From Niastella yeongjuensis (GTDB taxonomy: Bacteria > Bacteroidota > Bacteroidia > Chitinophagales > Chitinophagaceae), in contig NZ_FOCZ01000002.1 of assembly GCF_900110245.1 (NCBI RefSeq), forward strand, positions 310,001-374,000: 64,000 bases of DNA. The letters are read 5' to 3'. A model generated the notes under the pieces. The model was not told the origin of the DNA. It was given only the letters and a program-made list of their open reading frames with translations, and searched no databases. Made by a program: the position numbers and the translations under genes. Positions 1-9,142 of this stretch are shown here, piece by piece. The stretch's first letter is position 1, and every line of letters starts with the position of its first letter.

Positions 1-50
1 CTGCTTTTAGTGGAATGGGTTTGTTATGCCAGTTATACATTAAATTATTA

Positions 51-81
51 AGCCCCCTTGGTTATACCGAGGGGGCTTTGT
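51..81. terminator. GC-rich hairpin at left edge
   Basis: A stem AAGCCCCCT / GAGGGGGCTT with a ten-base loop is followed on the plus strand by T-rich sequence and flanked on the other side by A/T. It probably ends the minus-strand peptidase gene, a plus-strand gene lying off the left edge, or both. Bases 1-50 show no gene I can assign. Confidence 0.7.
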
Positions 82-117
82 TTGTTTAAGAAGACAGAAA
101 TTTCATACCACCTGTCT

Positions 118-2235
118 CTAAAATCCTTTCTGCGCGCTGTCAGGTGCCCAAAAAGCTGCCGGCATCGGCTTCTCCAGTAAGTACTGATAATAGAATTTGT
201 AAGCCTCATAGCGGCTATGAACGCCTTTCGCACCGATAAAGCCATGGCGTTCGCCGGGATACAGCATAAATTCAAAATGCTTTTTCATATCCTCCAGCTT
301 ATTGATGAATACCAGGCTGTTTTGCATATGTACATTGTCGTCTGAAGTGCCATGTACAATACGCAACAATCCTTTGTATTTATTGGCATACGTTAAAACC
401 GACGTGTTTTTATAACCTTCCGGATTGTCCTGGGGCGTATTCATAAAGCGTTCGGTGTAATGCGTATCATAATATTGCCAGTCAGTTACCGAAGAATTGG
501 CTATGCCATATGGGAATACATCGGCACCATAGGTGAGGGCCATACAGGTCATATAACCACCAAAGCTGCCACCGGTAATACACAGCTTGTTGCTGTCTAC
601 CCAGGGCTGGCGTTTTAACCAGCGGCCACAGGCCATAAAATCTTCAATTTCATATTTACCTAACTGACGGAAAATATAGTTCAAACCCTTCTTGCCAAAA
701 TGGCCACTGCTGCGGTTATCAAAGGCAACCTGTATCATACCCTCCTGTGCAAACCACTGCGCAGGGGAGCCGGTTGGCCGCCAGCGGTCGTATACAGTAC
801 CGGCATTAGGGCCCCCATAAATACTGATAAGCACCGGGTATCTTTTTGCAGGATCGAAGTTGATGGGGTAGGTGATCAGAACTGGTAACTCAAACGTACC
901 ATCGGTTGAAGTAACATATTTCAACTCGCTTTTAGGCAGGTTGTAATCATTAAAGCTGCTTCCTTTACTGCTGGCCACTTCCCTTACCACTTTGCCTTTG
1001 GCATCAACCAGGGCCAGCGCGGGCGGTGTACTCAGGTTTGAATAACCGGTAATAAAATAACTGCCGTTGGGCGAAACGCTGATGAGGTCATGACTGTATT
1101 CGCCAAAACTCAGTCGGGTAAGGCCTTTACCATCTAACCCCGCTTTATAGAAATCAAAACGGGCCGAGTTTTCTTTGCGGGCTTTGAAATATACCACGTT
1201 TGCTTTGGCATCGATCTTTATGATGCTGGTTCCCCAAAAATTGCCGTTGGTGATGGCATTCTTTAACTGACCGTTGTTATCGTAGTAGTATAAGTTTTCC
1301 CAGCCATCGCGATCGCTTTTTACAATACAACCTTTCCCTGCAGGGAGAAAAGTGATGCGTTCACTTTCATCCAGGTCGATCCAGGTAGATTGCTTTTCAT
1401 CGTACACCTCTTTTTTACTGCCATCGGTGAGGTTGATGCTATAAAACTTCAGGTTGTTTTGTTTCCGGTTCATCCATTGGATCCATAATTGCCCATCGGG
1501 CGACCAGGCGGGGGCGCCGAAGTACTGATCGTCCTGAGCATTGAAATCGGCCCAAACAATGTTGTTGGCGTCAACGGAGGCGATACCGATCTTAACATCG
1601 GGGTTTTTATCACCAGCCTTGGGATAGCGGGTGTTTTCAAGATAACCATGCTGGCCATCAGCCACATAAATGGGAAATACGGGCACCTGCGATTCGTCGA
1701 AGTGCATAAAACAAAGGTGTTTGCTGTCGTCGCTCCACCAGAATGCTTTGTATTTGGTGGCGCGGCCAAGGATCTCTTCATAATACACCCAGCTGCTGTA
1801 GCCGTTTAAAATGGTGGTAGATCCATCGGTAGTCAGCTTTGTTTCTTTGCCGGCAGCTACATCATAGAGATACAGGTTGTTATCTTTTTTGGTGTAGGCT
1901 GCATATTTTTTATTGGGGGAGAACGTGATGTTTATACCGCCGGAAATACTGGTAGAAGGCTGCAGCTGGCTCATATCCATATCGGGATAGGGGACTGCTT
2001 TTCCGGTTTTTACATCTACCATGGTGGTTGACAGGTGGCCGTCGGCCTCTTTTTGCGTAAGCAGATAATGGGCGTCGTCTGCCCAGCCTTTAACCGTTGG
2101 TAGTTGTTTTACAACATTGGTTTCACCGTTCTTGAAGATCTGTTCAAAGGTGTAATTCTGTTTTTGAGCATGGGTTGATATCGCAATCAGTAACAGGCAT
2201 GGCAATAACCTGCCTTTGGTAGCAGCCATTTTCAT
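118..2235 (-). CDS. Dipeptidyl peptidase IV-like S9 serine peptidase, secreted
   Basis: Predicted exported exopeptidase of family S9B that removes dipeptides from peptide N-termini in the periplasm. The 705-residue protein starts with a signal peptide (hydrophobic stretch ending near THAQ, about residue 24). An N-terminal eight-bladed propeller (DPPIV_N, about residues 60-430) is followed by an alpha/beta-hydrolase domain. The catalytic triad is visible: Ser557 in GGSFGGY, Asp632 in HGTSDDNVH and His664 in GERHGF. The Glu-bearing YYEEILGR segment in the propeller matches the DPP-IV motif that holds the substrate amino terminus. Length fits the family. An alternative start lies two codons in (second Met). 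It is monocistronic, with its own terminator to the left. The family is certain; the exact substrate is not. Confidence 0.93.
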   Translation of the reverse strand: MKMAATKGRLLPCLLLIAISTHAQKQNYTFEQIFKNGETNVVKQLPTVKGWADDAHYLLTQKEADGHLSTTMVDVKTGKAVPYPDMDMSQLQPSTSISGGINITFSPNKKYAAYTKKDNNLYLYDVAAGKETKLTTDGSTTILNGYSSWVYYEEILGRATKYKAFWWSDDSKHLCFMHFDESQVPVFPIYVADGQHGYLENTRYPKAGDKNPDVKIGIASVDANNIVWADFNAQDDQYFGAPAWSPDGQLWIQWMNRKQNNLKFYSINLTDGSKKEVYDEKQSTWIDLDESERITFLPAGKGCIVKSDRDGWENLYYYDNNGQLKNAITNGNFWGTSIIKIDAKANVVYFKARKENSARFDFYKAGLDGKGLTRLSFGEYSHDLISVSPNGSYFITGYSNLSTPPALALVDAKGKVVREVASSKGSSFNDYNLPKSELKYVTSTDGTFELPVLITYPINFDPAKRYPVLISIYGGPNAGTVYDRWRPTGSPAQWFAQEGMIQVAFDNRSSGHFGKKGLNYIFRQLGKYEIEDFMACGRWLKRQPWVDSNKLCITGGSFGGYMTCMALTYGADVFPYGIANSSVTDWQYYDTHYTERFMNTPQDNPEGYKNTSVLTYANKYKGLLRIVHGTSDDNVHMQNSLVFINKLEDMKKHFEFMLYPGERHGFIGAKGVHSRYEAYKFYYQYLLEKPMPAAFWAPDSAQKGF

Positions 2236-2365
2236 GTAGTATGTTTAAATATTTAATCCGAAAATTAGCTATTTAGATAATTTGGCGGCATTTTCATGGC
2301 TGAATGGTTGAATCTATTGACAGCAGGTAATATGATTAGTAGTTAATGGACGATAGCAAAATACT

Positions 2366-2446
2366 GGTTGCAGGTTTCAGGTAACACGTTACAGGGAAAG
2401 GTTTTAAAAAAGAAAACCCTGCAACCTGAAACTTGTAACCTGTGAC
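2366..2446. repeat. Inverted pair of 7-base-period arrays (CTGTAAC type)
   Basis: The left arm (2366-2396) and right arm (2417-2445) are imperfect reverse complements separated by an A-rich spacer of about 20 bases. The right arm reads as heptamers CTGCAAC, CTGAAAC, TTGTAAC, CTGTGAC. It directly abuts the stop codon of the ABC transporter gene and could act as its 3' hairpin. Related arrays occur near 8.3 kb and 18.9 kb. Confidence 0.75.
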
Positions 2447-4263
2447 TACTTAACTTCCTGCATTTCAACCAGTTTTCTGTAGAAGCCGTTCTGGCCGATC
2501 AGGGTATCATGTGTACCCCGTTCTACGATCTTCCCTTTTTGCAAAACGATTATTTCATCGGCGTGGCGGATGGTGCTTAACCGGTGTGCAATAACAATGC
2601 TGGTACGGTTTTCCATCATTTTATTGATGGCATCCTGAACCAGTCGCTCGCTTTCGGTATCCAGAGAGGAGGTGGCTTCGTCGAGGATAAGAATAGGAGG
2701 GTTCTTTAATACAGCGCGGGCGATGGTGAGGCGCTGGCGTTCGCCACCGCTCAGTTTGCTACCCCGGTCGCCTATATTGGTTTGATAATTTTCATCTTTT
2801 TTCATGATGAAATCATGGGCATTGGCTATACGGGCGGCCTGCTCAATTTCAGCAATATTGGCCACCGGATTACCCAGGGAAATGTTGGCGGCAATGGTAT
2901 CGTTGAACAGGATGGGCTCCTGGGTTACAATACCCATTTGATCGCGCAACGACAGCAACGAATATTCCTTGATGTTAACGCCATCGATCAGCAGTTCGCC
3001 GGTGGTGGCATCATGAAAACGAGGTACCAGGTCGGCCAGGGTACTTTTACCGGCGCCGGAGGAGCCTACAAAGGCAACTGTTTTACCCTTTTCAATAGTG
3101 AGGTTAATGTTATCGAGAATGGTGATGTCGTCGTATTTGAAGGTTACATTTTTGAACTCGATCCTGCTGCCAAATGTTTGCAGCTGACGGGGATTATCCG
3201 ATTCTTTTACCATTACAGGTGCAACTAATACCTCTTCAACCCGGTCGATGGCAGCAGCGCCCCGACGCATATTATAAAATGCCTGGGAAAGTGATTTGGC
3301 CGGTTGAATGATCTGGTAAAACAAAGAAAGGTAGGTGATGAAGGCTTCAGGCGCCAGACCTTTGCCGTTGAACACCATGTACCCGCCAATGAGGAGGATG
3401 CAGCAAAAGATCATTACGCCCAGGAACTCCGACATAGGGGACGCCAGGTCGCGTTTGAAGGCCATTTGTATACGCAATTTGTTCAGGCGGTTGTTGGTAC
3501 CAAAGAAACGGTCGCGCATCAGTTTTTCGGCATTGAAGGCTTTTACTACCCGTAAACCACCCAGGGTTTCATCAAGAATACTTAACATTAACCCCTGTTC
3601 TTCCTGCGCCTCGTTAGACTGTCTTTTCAGGCTTTTACTCACCTTACCAAGGATAAATCCGGCTACGGGTAATAATATCAGCATCACCAGGGACAGTCCG
3701 GGACTTAAGAAGATAAGGGAAGCCAGTACTATGATGATGTTCAGCGGGTCTTTTATCAATCCTTCCAGGGCGCCCACGACACTCCACTCGACCTCATTCA
3801 TGTCGTTACTCATACGCGACATCATATCGCCTTTACGCTGATCGGTGAAATAGCTTACGGGCAGCACCAATATCTTATTATACAGGTCTTCCCGGAAATT
3901 GGTCATAATGCGGTTGCGCAGCGGAATAAGCATACGGAACCCCAGGTATAAAAACAGATTTTTAAATAAGATGGAAAGTATAATGGACACACAAATGGCG
4001 ATCAGGGCCTGTGTATAGCCGTAGTGAATGATGAGGTATGACAACCCATATTTCAGCTGGTTCATCAACCCCTCGGAGTTCCATTGAACAGCCGGTCTTA
4101 CGGTAAGGGGTGGTTCATTGGAAAATAACAGTTTTAAGAAAGGAGCCAACATTGCCAGCGAAACCAGCGAAAAAATTATAGATAACAGGTTGAAAACTAA
4201 GTATCCTACAATTCTGCTCTTTTGGTCCCGCAGGTAAAAGAAAATCCTTGAAAATCGCTTCAT
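2446..4263 (-). CDS. ABC exporter, fused permease and ATPase (MsbA-like)
   Basis: A 605-residue half-transporter of the type IV (MsbA/LmrA) exporter class, expected to work as a homodimer in the inner membrane. Residues about 15-335 form the six-helix transmembrane domain. The nucleotide-binding domain follows, with Walker A GSSGAGKST at 400-408, the ABC signature LSGGERQ at 504-510 and Walker B ILILDEA at 524-530, then an H-loop in IVIAHRLSTI. Lipid A or phospholipid flipping is the commonest role for this group in Bacteroidetes, but the sequence alone does not fix the substrate. It diverges from rbfA with a 67-base gap. Confidence 0.9.
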   Translation of the reverse strand: MKRFSRIFFYLRDQKSRIVGYLVFNLLSIIFSLVSLAMLAPFLKLLFSNEPPLTVRPAVQWNSEGLMNQLKYGLSYLIIHYGYTQALIAICVSIILSILFKNLFLYLGFRMLIPLRNRIMTNFREDLYNKILVLPVSYFTDQRKGDMMSRMSNDMNEVEWSVVGALEGLIKDPLNIIIVLASLIFLSPGLSLVMLILLPVAGFILGKVSKSLKRQSNEAQEEQGLMLSILDETLGGLRVVKAFNAEKLMRDRFFGTNNRLNKLRIQMAFKRDLASPMSEFLGVMIFCCILLIGGYMVFNGKGLAPEAFITYLSLFYQIIQPAKSLSQAFYNMRRGAAAIDRVEEVLVAPVMVKESDNPRQLQTFGSRIEFKNVTFKYDDITILDNINLTIEKGKTVAFVGSSGAGKSTLADLVPRFHDATTGELLIDGVNIKEYSLLSLRDQMGIVTQEPILFNDTIAANISLGNPVANIAEIEQAARIANAHDFIMKKDENYQTNIGDRGSKLSGGERQRLTIARAVLKNPPILILDEATSSLDTESERLVQDAINKMMENRTSIVIAHRLSTIRHADEIIVLQKGKIVERGTHDTLIGQNGFYRKLVEMQEVK

Positions 4264-4330
4264 GAATCAGTTAAATAATGAGTAAACGGTGCAAAGTAAC
4301 TAATTTTACGGCTATTAAACCGTTAAGGAA

Positions 4331-4702
4331 ATGCAAGAAGGGAAACGCCAAAAACAGGTGGGAAGTTTACTAAACGAAGAATTAAATCTGATTTTTCAGC
4401 GATTGGGGCTGAGTATGATCGACGGAGGGATGGTATCCATTACTTCCGTAAAACTGACGCCCGACCTGCTGGAAGCCCGGATATACCTGAGTTTGTTCCA
4501 GGTTCAGGATGCCGACAGCACCCTGAAAAAGATTGAAGAAAGAGGCTGGGAAATAAAAAGGGAGCTCACCGCCCGCGTGGCCAAACAGTTACGGCGCATG
4601 CCCGAACTGAAGTTTTATCTCGATGATACGCTGGACCATGTGTTTAAAATGGAAGAATTGTTCAAGAAGATCAATCCCGACGACGACAAGAACAAACAAT
4701 AG
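4331..4702 (+). CDS. rbfA: Ribosome-binding factor A
   Basis: A 123-residue KH-fold protein that binds the 30S subunit during late maturation of 16S rRNA. It opens MQEGKRQKQVGSLLNEEL, as in Bacteroidetes RbfA, and keeps the family pattern: a long N-terminal helix, a VSITSVKLTPDLLEA strand-turn segment and the conserved MPELKFYLDDTLDH near the C-terminus. Length is normal. The LolC/E-like permease starts 30 bases downstream on the same strand, an association common in this phylum, so the two are probably co-transcribed. Confidence 0.93.
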   Translation: MQEGKRQKQVGSLLNEELNLIFQRLGLSMIDGGMVSITSVKLTPDLLEARIYLSLFQVQDADSTLKKIEERGWEIKRELTARVAKQLRRMPELKFYLDDTLDHVFKMEELFKKINPDDDKNKQ

Positions 4703-4732
4703 AAAAGATTATAGTACCCAAAACACAAACTA

Positions 4733-5956
4733 TTGAACTTTCTTTTTGCCTGGCGATATTTTAAAGCGAAAAAAAGTACCAATGCCATCAATGTTATTGC
4801 ATGGGTGAGCATTGTTGCCATTATGGGTATTACGTTTGCCTTTATTGTAGTACTAAGTGTGTTCAACGGATTTGAAGGACTGGTAAAGTCATTGTATTCT
4901 TCGTTCTATCCCGATATAAAGATCTCAGCCAAATCGGGCAAAACCATAATTCTCACGCCACAGCAGCTGCAAAAACTGGCAGCTATAAAAGGAGTACATG
5001 CCTATAGCCTGGTAGCAGAAGAAAAAACATTGCTTATAAATGGCGATGTGGTGGTACCTGTTAATCTCAAAGGAGTCGATACCTCTTATGAGTCAGTGGC
5101 CGGTGTGGCCCAGAAACTGATCCGGGGTAATTTTCAAACCGGTAATGCAGAGGAGCCTTCGCTTGTTTTGGGCAATGGGGTAGAGAATGCCGTAGGTATT
5201 GAAAGCGATAAATACCTTTACCCGCTTTCCGTATATGCTTTTAAACGCGGCATGAACTTCAATGTCGCTGATCCATATCAGTCGGTACAGGCTGCCAAGA
5301 TCGCTACTTCCGGTACTTTTTTAATTCAACAGGATATAGATAACAAATACGCCATCACCAATCTGGATTTCATGAAAGGGTTGATGGGACTGGGGCCAAA
5401 TGAATACAGCAGCGTTGAGATGGGCCTGCATGGTAGTGTACAGGATAAAGACGTACAAAAGGAAATACAGCAACTGTTGGGGATAACCTATTCAGTAGAA
5501 ACGAAGTATGAGCAAAATCAAAGTTTGTACAGTGTAATGAGCCTGGAGAAGTGGGCTATTTATGGCATTCTTACGTTGATGCTGATCGTGGCTGCTTTTA
5601 CCATGATCGGCAGTTTGACCATGCTGGTGCTGGAAAAACAAAAAGACATCCAGGTATTGAAATCGATGGGTGCCAATAATAAACTGATACAAAAGATCTT
5701 TTTGACGGAGGGGTTGCTGTTAGCAGGTATTGGGTGTTTGGGCGGTGTGATACTGGCGGTCATCTTCTGCTGGGCCCAGGTGAAGTATAAGATCATTGCT
5801 ATACAAGGCGGCACGTTTTTAATTGATTACTACCCGGTACAATTAGTCGCAACCGATTTTCTGCTGGTGTTGCTGACCGTATCGCTGGTAGCCTTTCTGG
5901 CCTCCTGGTTCCCTTCGCGTAAGGCTGCATTGCAACCTATTGAATTGAGGAGTTAA
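4733..5956 (+). CDS. FtsX/LolC-E family ABC transporter permease
   Basis: A 407-residue inner-membrane permease with the LolC/LolE layout: one N-terminal membrane helix (about residues 23-48), a large periplasmic MacB-type domain (about 50-265), then three helices in the FtsX domain (about 275-400). In gamma-proteobacteria this architecture extracts lipoproteins for outer-membrane sorting; whether this protein does so is inferred from architecture only. The start used is TTG at 4733, since no ATG lies nearby and the N-terminus (MNFLFAWRYFKAKKS) is typical. No matching LolD ATPase gene is adjacent. Confidence 0.85.
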   Translation: MNFLFAWRYFKAKKSTNAINVIAWVSIVAIMGITFAFIVVLSVFNGFEGLVKSLYSSFYPDIKISAKSGKTIILTPQQLQKLAAIKGVHAYSLVAEEKTLLINGDVVVPVNLKGVDTSYESVAGVAQKLIRGNFQTGNAEEPSLVLGNGVENAVGIESDKYLYPLSVYAFKRGMNFNVADPYQSVQAAKIATSGTFLIQQDIDNKYAITNLDFMKGLMGLGPNEYSSVEMGLHGSVQDKDVQKEIQQLLGITYSVETKYEQNQSLYSVMSLEKWAIYGILTLMLIVAAFTMIGSLTMLVLEKQKDIQVLKSMGANNKLIQKIFLTEGLLLAGIGCLGGVILAVIFCWAQVKYKIIAIQGGTFLIDYYPVQLVATDFLLVLLTVSLVAFLASWFPSRKAALQPIELRS

Positions 5957-6055
5957 GGGATTGGGAGGTAGTGAACTTTTCTTTCCCATGCATATGAGAC
6001 GTATATAATATTTAACTACTTATAAAGGTAGTGATTTTGAATCCTTACATAAAAC

Positions 6056-6085
6056 AAAAAGCCCTCCCGATGGATCGGAAGGGCT
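6056..6085 (-). terminator. Intrinsic terminator of the transketolase N-half gene
   Basis: The minus strand reads AGCCCTTCCGAT, two bases, ATCGGGAGGGCT, then TTTTT. The 12-bp stem has one mismatch. It sits 21 bases past the stop codon. Confidence 0.85.
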
Positions 6086-6106
6086 ATAATATTATAAAGC
6101 TTCTTA

Positions 6107-6967
6107 TTAATAATCGCCAAGTGTCTCTGGTAATTGAGCAAGGGCTGAAGCCAGCTGCTCATCGTTGGGCGCAATACCATGCCATTCGTGGTGGCCTTCC
6201 ATGAAATCAACACCGGCGCCCATTACTGTTCTCATAAGAACAACAACTGGTTTGCCTTTACCTGTATGTTTTTTGGCTTCTTCCAAACCTGCAACTACCG
6301 CGTCAACATCGTTTCCTTTGTCGAGATGTACCACATCCCAGCCAAAAGCTTCGAATTTAGCACCCAGGTCGCCCAGTTTCATCACTTTATCGGTAGGGCC
6401 ATCAATTTGCTGACCATTCCAGTCAATTGTAGAAATAAGGTTATCAACGCCTTTAGCACCTGCAAACATGATAGCTTCCCAGTTCTGACCTTCATCAAGT
6501 TCTCCATCGCCATGTAAGGTATATACTGTAGTATTTTCGCCATTGAGCTTTTTGGTCAACGCAGCGCCTATGCCTACGCTCATGCCCTGGCCAAGAGAAC
6601 CCGAGGCAATGCGAATACCGGGCAGGTGTTCGTGCGTTGCAGGGTGACCTTGTAAACGGGAGTCTATTTTACGAAAAGTTGCCAGTTCCTTTACATCGAA
6701 ATAACCTGCGCGGGCTAAAGTAGAATAAAATACTGGTGAAATATGTCCGTTCGATAATACGAAAACATCTTCATTGCGGGCGTCCATATCAAACTGAGGA
6801 TTATGCTTCATTACCTTGAAGTATAAGGCAGTAAAGTACTCAGTACAGCCCAATGAACCCCCTGGGTGGCCACTAGCGCAACCATGAACCATACGAACTA
6901 TATCCCTGCGAATTTGTGTAGCAATGTCCTTTAAAGCTGGCATAGCGCAATTAAAATTTGGTTGCAA
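6107..6967 (-). CDS. Transketolase, N-terminal (thiamine-binding) subunit
   Basis: This is the first half of a split transketolase: 286 residues covering only the thiamine-diphosphate-binding domain. GDGELDEGQ (153-161) and the DWN cofactor/metal segment (182-184) are intact, as is GHPGGSLG (33-40), so the half looks functional. Transketolase transfers two-carbon units in the non-oxidative pentose phosphate pathway and needs the C-terminal pyrimidine-binding half. That partner is not next to it: downstream lies a convergent permease gene and upstream a divergent gene. The start may be Met9 (6943), giving the more typical MPALKDIATQ N-terminus. Confidence 0.9.
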   Translation of the reverse strand: MQPNFNCAMPALKDIATQIRRDIVRMVHGCASGHPGGSLGCTEYFTALYFKVMKHNPQFDMDARNEDVFVLSNGHISPVFYSTLARAGYFDVKELATFRKIDSRLQGHPATHEHLPGIRIASGSLGQGMSVGIGAALTKKLNGENTTVYTLHGDGELDEGQNWEAIMFAGAKGVDNLISTIDWNGQQIDGPTDKVMKLGDLGAKFEAFGWDVVHLDKGNDVDAVVAGLEEAKKHTGKGKPVVVLMRTVMGAGVDFMEGHHEWHGIAPNDEQLASALAQLPETLGDY

Positions 6968-7184
6968 AACTACAGGAATTGTTTTGTATCAATAAATCAA
7001 ATTAAACTTTCCCAATATTTTTATATCAAATGCCGTTTTATAAAGGAATTTACTAATTAAAGTAAGTGTTATTAATAGTTGGAATTCCGAAAATACGCTG
7101 TAATTTGCGTTGCTTTGTTGTGTGTGAGCCCCAACCGGCCCGATTAGTAGCACGTATTTTATTTCCAAGACTAAAATCAGGCTG

Positions 7185-8318
7185 ATGTTTGATGTATTAT
7201 TCTCTATAGCTATTTCATTCGCAATTACCTTTTTAGCTATCCCGGTAATTATTACCGTTGCAGAACAGAAAAAACTATTTGACATTCCTGATGAAAGAAA
7301 AGTGCACCAAAGCCCAATTCCTTCATTAGGTGGTCTGGGGATATTTGCCGGGTTTATGCTGGCTTGTCTCATTGCTATCCCTTACCAGTCTGCGAGTGAC
7401 TTCCAATATTATTTTGCAGCAGCATTTGTTATCTTCTTCCTGGGGTTGAAGGATGATATTCTGGTAATATCACCCATCAAGAAGTTCATTGGCCAGGTAT
7501 TGGCTGCCTTCCTCATCATTTACAAAGGAAACGTTCAGATAAAGAGCATGTATGGCTTTTTGGGCATACATGAATTGCCTGAAATGTTCAGCCTGTTGTT
7601 AACTTACCTGACCATCATCGTGATCATTAACTCGTTTAATTTGATCGATGGTATCGACGGGCTCGCTGGTACATTAGGGTTGATGGCTTCTACCGTCTTC
7701 GGTTTTTATTTCCTACAGGTTAACATGCTGCCTTATTCGATCCTGGCCTTTTCACTGGCCGGCAGTCTGATGGCTTTCCTGATCTTTAATTTTCAACCGG
7801 CAAAAATATTCATGGGTGATACGGGATCACTGCTCATAGGATTGGTGAATGCCATACTGGTTGTAAAATTCATCAGCGTAGCCAATCAAACCGATATAGC
7901 GGTACCTGTTATTGCATCACCGGCCATCAGCGTAGCCATACTGGTAATACCTTTAATGGATACCCTGCGGGTGTTTGCGATAAGAGCTTTTCACCGTCGT
8001 TCACCTTTTAGTCCCGATAGAAATCACATTCATCACCTGTTGCTCGACAGAGGTTATTCACACCGGTTTATAACTATTGCACTGGTATCGATCAATATGC
8101 TGTTCATAGTGGCTGCTTATGCAGGTCGTAACCTGGGTTGCACCTGGATCATCCTGGCTATTCTGACCATATTCTTTTCCGGCATTGCAGCCCTGTACTA
8201 TACCCGGCCACGTGCACGCCTGTATGTTGCTAAAACCATGGAGGCAACCGATGGCGAATTGAAAAGCTCCAAGATCGTACCGCTTACTACCGATACCATT
8301 CTGGAACATAAGAATTAG
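7185..8318 (+). CDS. Undecaprenyl-phosphate sugar-1-phosphate transferase (WecA/TagO-like)
   Basis: A 377-residue polytopic protein of the MraY/WecA family that moves a sugar-1-phosphate, usually GlcNAc, from UDP-sugar onto undecaprenyl phosphate to start glycan assembly. Visible family motifs are VHQSPIPSLGGLGIF near residue 40, the FLGLKDDI and NLIDGIDGLAG aspartate motifs (about 85 and 150), the FMGDTGS loop (about 207) and a HHRR-type cytosolic segment reading HRRSPFSPDRNHIHH (about 270). These favour WecA/TagO over MraY. It probably begins surface polysaccharide or O-antigen synthesis, consistent with a flippase gene at 61-62.7 kb, though the two are not linked. Confidence 0.9.
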   Translation: MFDVLFSIAISFAITFLAIPVIITVAEQKKLFDIPDERKVHQSPIPSLGGLGIFAGFMLACLIAIPYQSASDFQYYFAAAFVIFFLGLKDDILVISPIKKFIGQVLAAFLIIYKGNVQIKSMYGFLGIHELPEMFSLLLTYLTIIVIINSFNLIDGIDGLAGTLGLMASTVFGFYFLQVNMLPYSILAFSLAGSLMAFLIFNFQPAKIFMGDTGSLLIGLVNAILVVKFISVANQTDIAVPVIASPAISVAILVIPLMDTLRVFAIRAFHRRSPFSPDRNHIHHLLLDRGYSHRFITIALVSINMLFIVAAYAGRNLGCTWIILAILTIFFSGIAALYYTRPRARLYVAKTMEATDGELKSSKIVPLTTDTILEHKN

Positions 8319-8420
8319 TTCCAGGTTCCAGGTTTCAAGTACCAGGTTGAAATTCACATTTTAAGCCTTGTAGTCCCGATTTATCAGAGCAAGCCCTGCA
8401 ACCTGTAACCTGTAACTGCA
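8317..8420. repeat. Inverted pair of 7-base-period arrays, 45-base spacer
   Basis: Left arm (8317-8350) repeats AGGTTCC-like heptamers. Right arm (8394-8419) repeats CTGCAAC, CTGTAAC, CTGTAAC in the opposite sense. The spacer of about 45 bases shows no gene. The arrangement is that of the element at 2.4 kb with a longer centre. Confidence 0.7.
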
Positions 8421-8439
8421 AATTGGCACCGCAAAGCAG

Positions 8440-8447
8440 TAACTTTG
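8440..8447 (+). promoter_or_regulatory. Bacteroidetes -7 element upstream of frr
   Basis: TAACTTTG fits the TAnnTTTG -7 consensus of the Bacteroidetes housekeeping sigma factor. A TTG at 8423 lies upstream at somewhat short spacing. Transcription would start near 8454, about 47 bases before frr. Confidence 0.45.
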
Positions 8448-8500
8448 TATCTGAAGCCATTCATTTTTTGTAGGTTTGCAGGCATTTAATATTTCTTCCT

Positions 8501-9064
8501 ATGTCAGATGAATTAAATATTATTATTGAATCAACCCAGGAGGGCATGGATAAAGCCATTAGTCACCTGGAAACGGAATTAGTAAAAGTACGTGCCGGTA
8601 AAGCCAATCCAAACCTGGTAGACGGTATTGTAGTTGATTATTATGGAACACCTACACTTATTAGCCAGGTGGGAAATGTTTCGGTAGCCGATGCGCGTAC
8701 CTTAACCATTCAACCCTGGGAAAAAAATATGCTTCAGCCTATTGAAAGGGCCATTATTGCCGCTAACATTGGAATTAATCCACAGAATGACGGTAATATG
8801 ATCCGGTTATTTATGCCCCCATTAACCGAGGAAAGGCGTAAGGAACTGGTGAAGAGAGCACAGGGCGAAGGTGAACATTCAAAAGTAGCCATCCGCAATA
8901 TTCGCCGCGACGCCATGGAAGGGGTGAAGAAATTACAAAAGAATGGTTTAAGTGAAGATGTGTGCAAAGATGCCGAAAAGAACATCCAGGAAATGACCGA
9001 CCGCTACATTTCGTTGGTTGATAAACACCTGGCGGCTAAAGAAAAAGAAATTATGACCGTTTAA
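8501..9064 (+). CDS. frr: Ribosome recycling factor
   Basis: A 187-residue protein that splits post-termination ribosomes together with EF-G. The family sequence is clear throughout: KVRAGKANPNLVDGIVVDYYGTP-like N-terminal region, LTIQPWEKNML, then IRLFMPPLTEERRKELVK and the two long C-terminal helices of domain I. Length is standard. In many bacteria frr follows pyrH; here the upstream gene is a glycan-lipid transferase and pyrH is absent from the window, so frr probably has its own promoter (see 8440). Confidence 0.96.
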   Translation: MSDELNIIIESTQEGMDKAISHLETELVKVRAGKANPNLVDGIVVDYYGTPTLISQVGNVSVADARTLTIQPWEKNMLQPIERAIIAANIGINPQNDGNMIRLFMPPLTEERRKELVKRAQGEGEHSKVAIRNIRRDAMEGVKKLQKNGLSEDVCKDAEKNIQEMTDRYISLVDKHLAAKEKEIMTV

Positions 9065-9142
9065 TTTTCAAAATAAGGAGTAGGAGGTTTGAGGTAAGAC
9101 GCTCGCTTATTTCAGATCTCCTACTTTTTCTTTTTGTACTTC

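Noticed and set aside
1-50. C-terminal end of a plus-strand gene entering from the left edge
   Set aside because: A frame stops at 49-51, but about 16 residues are too few to support any call.
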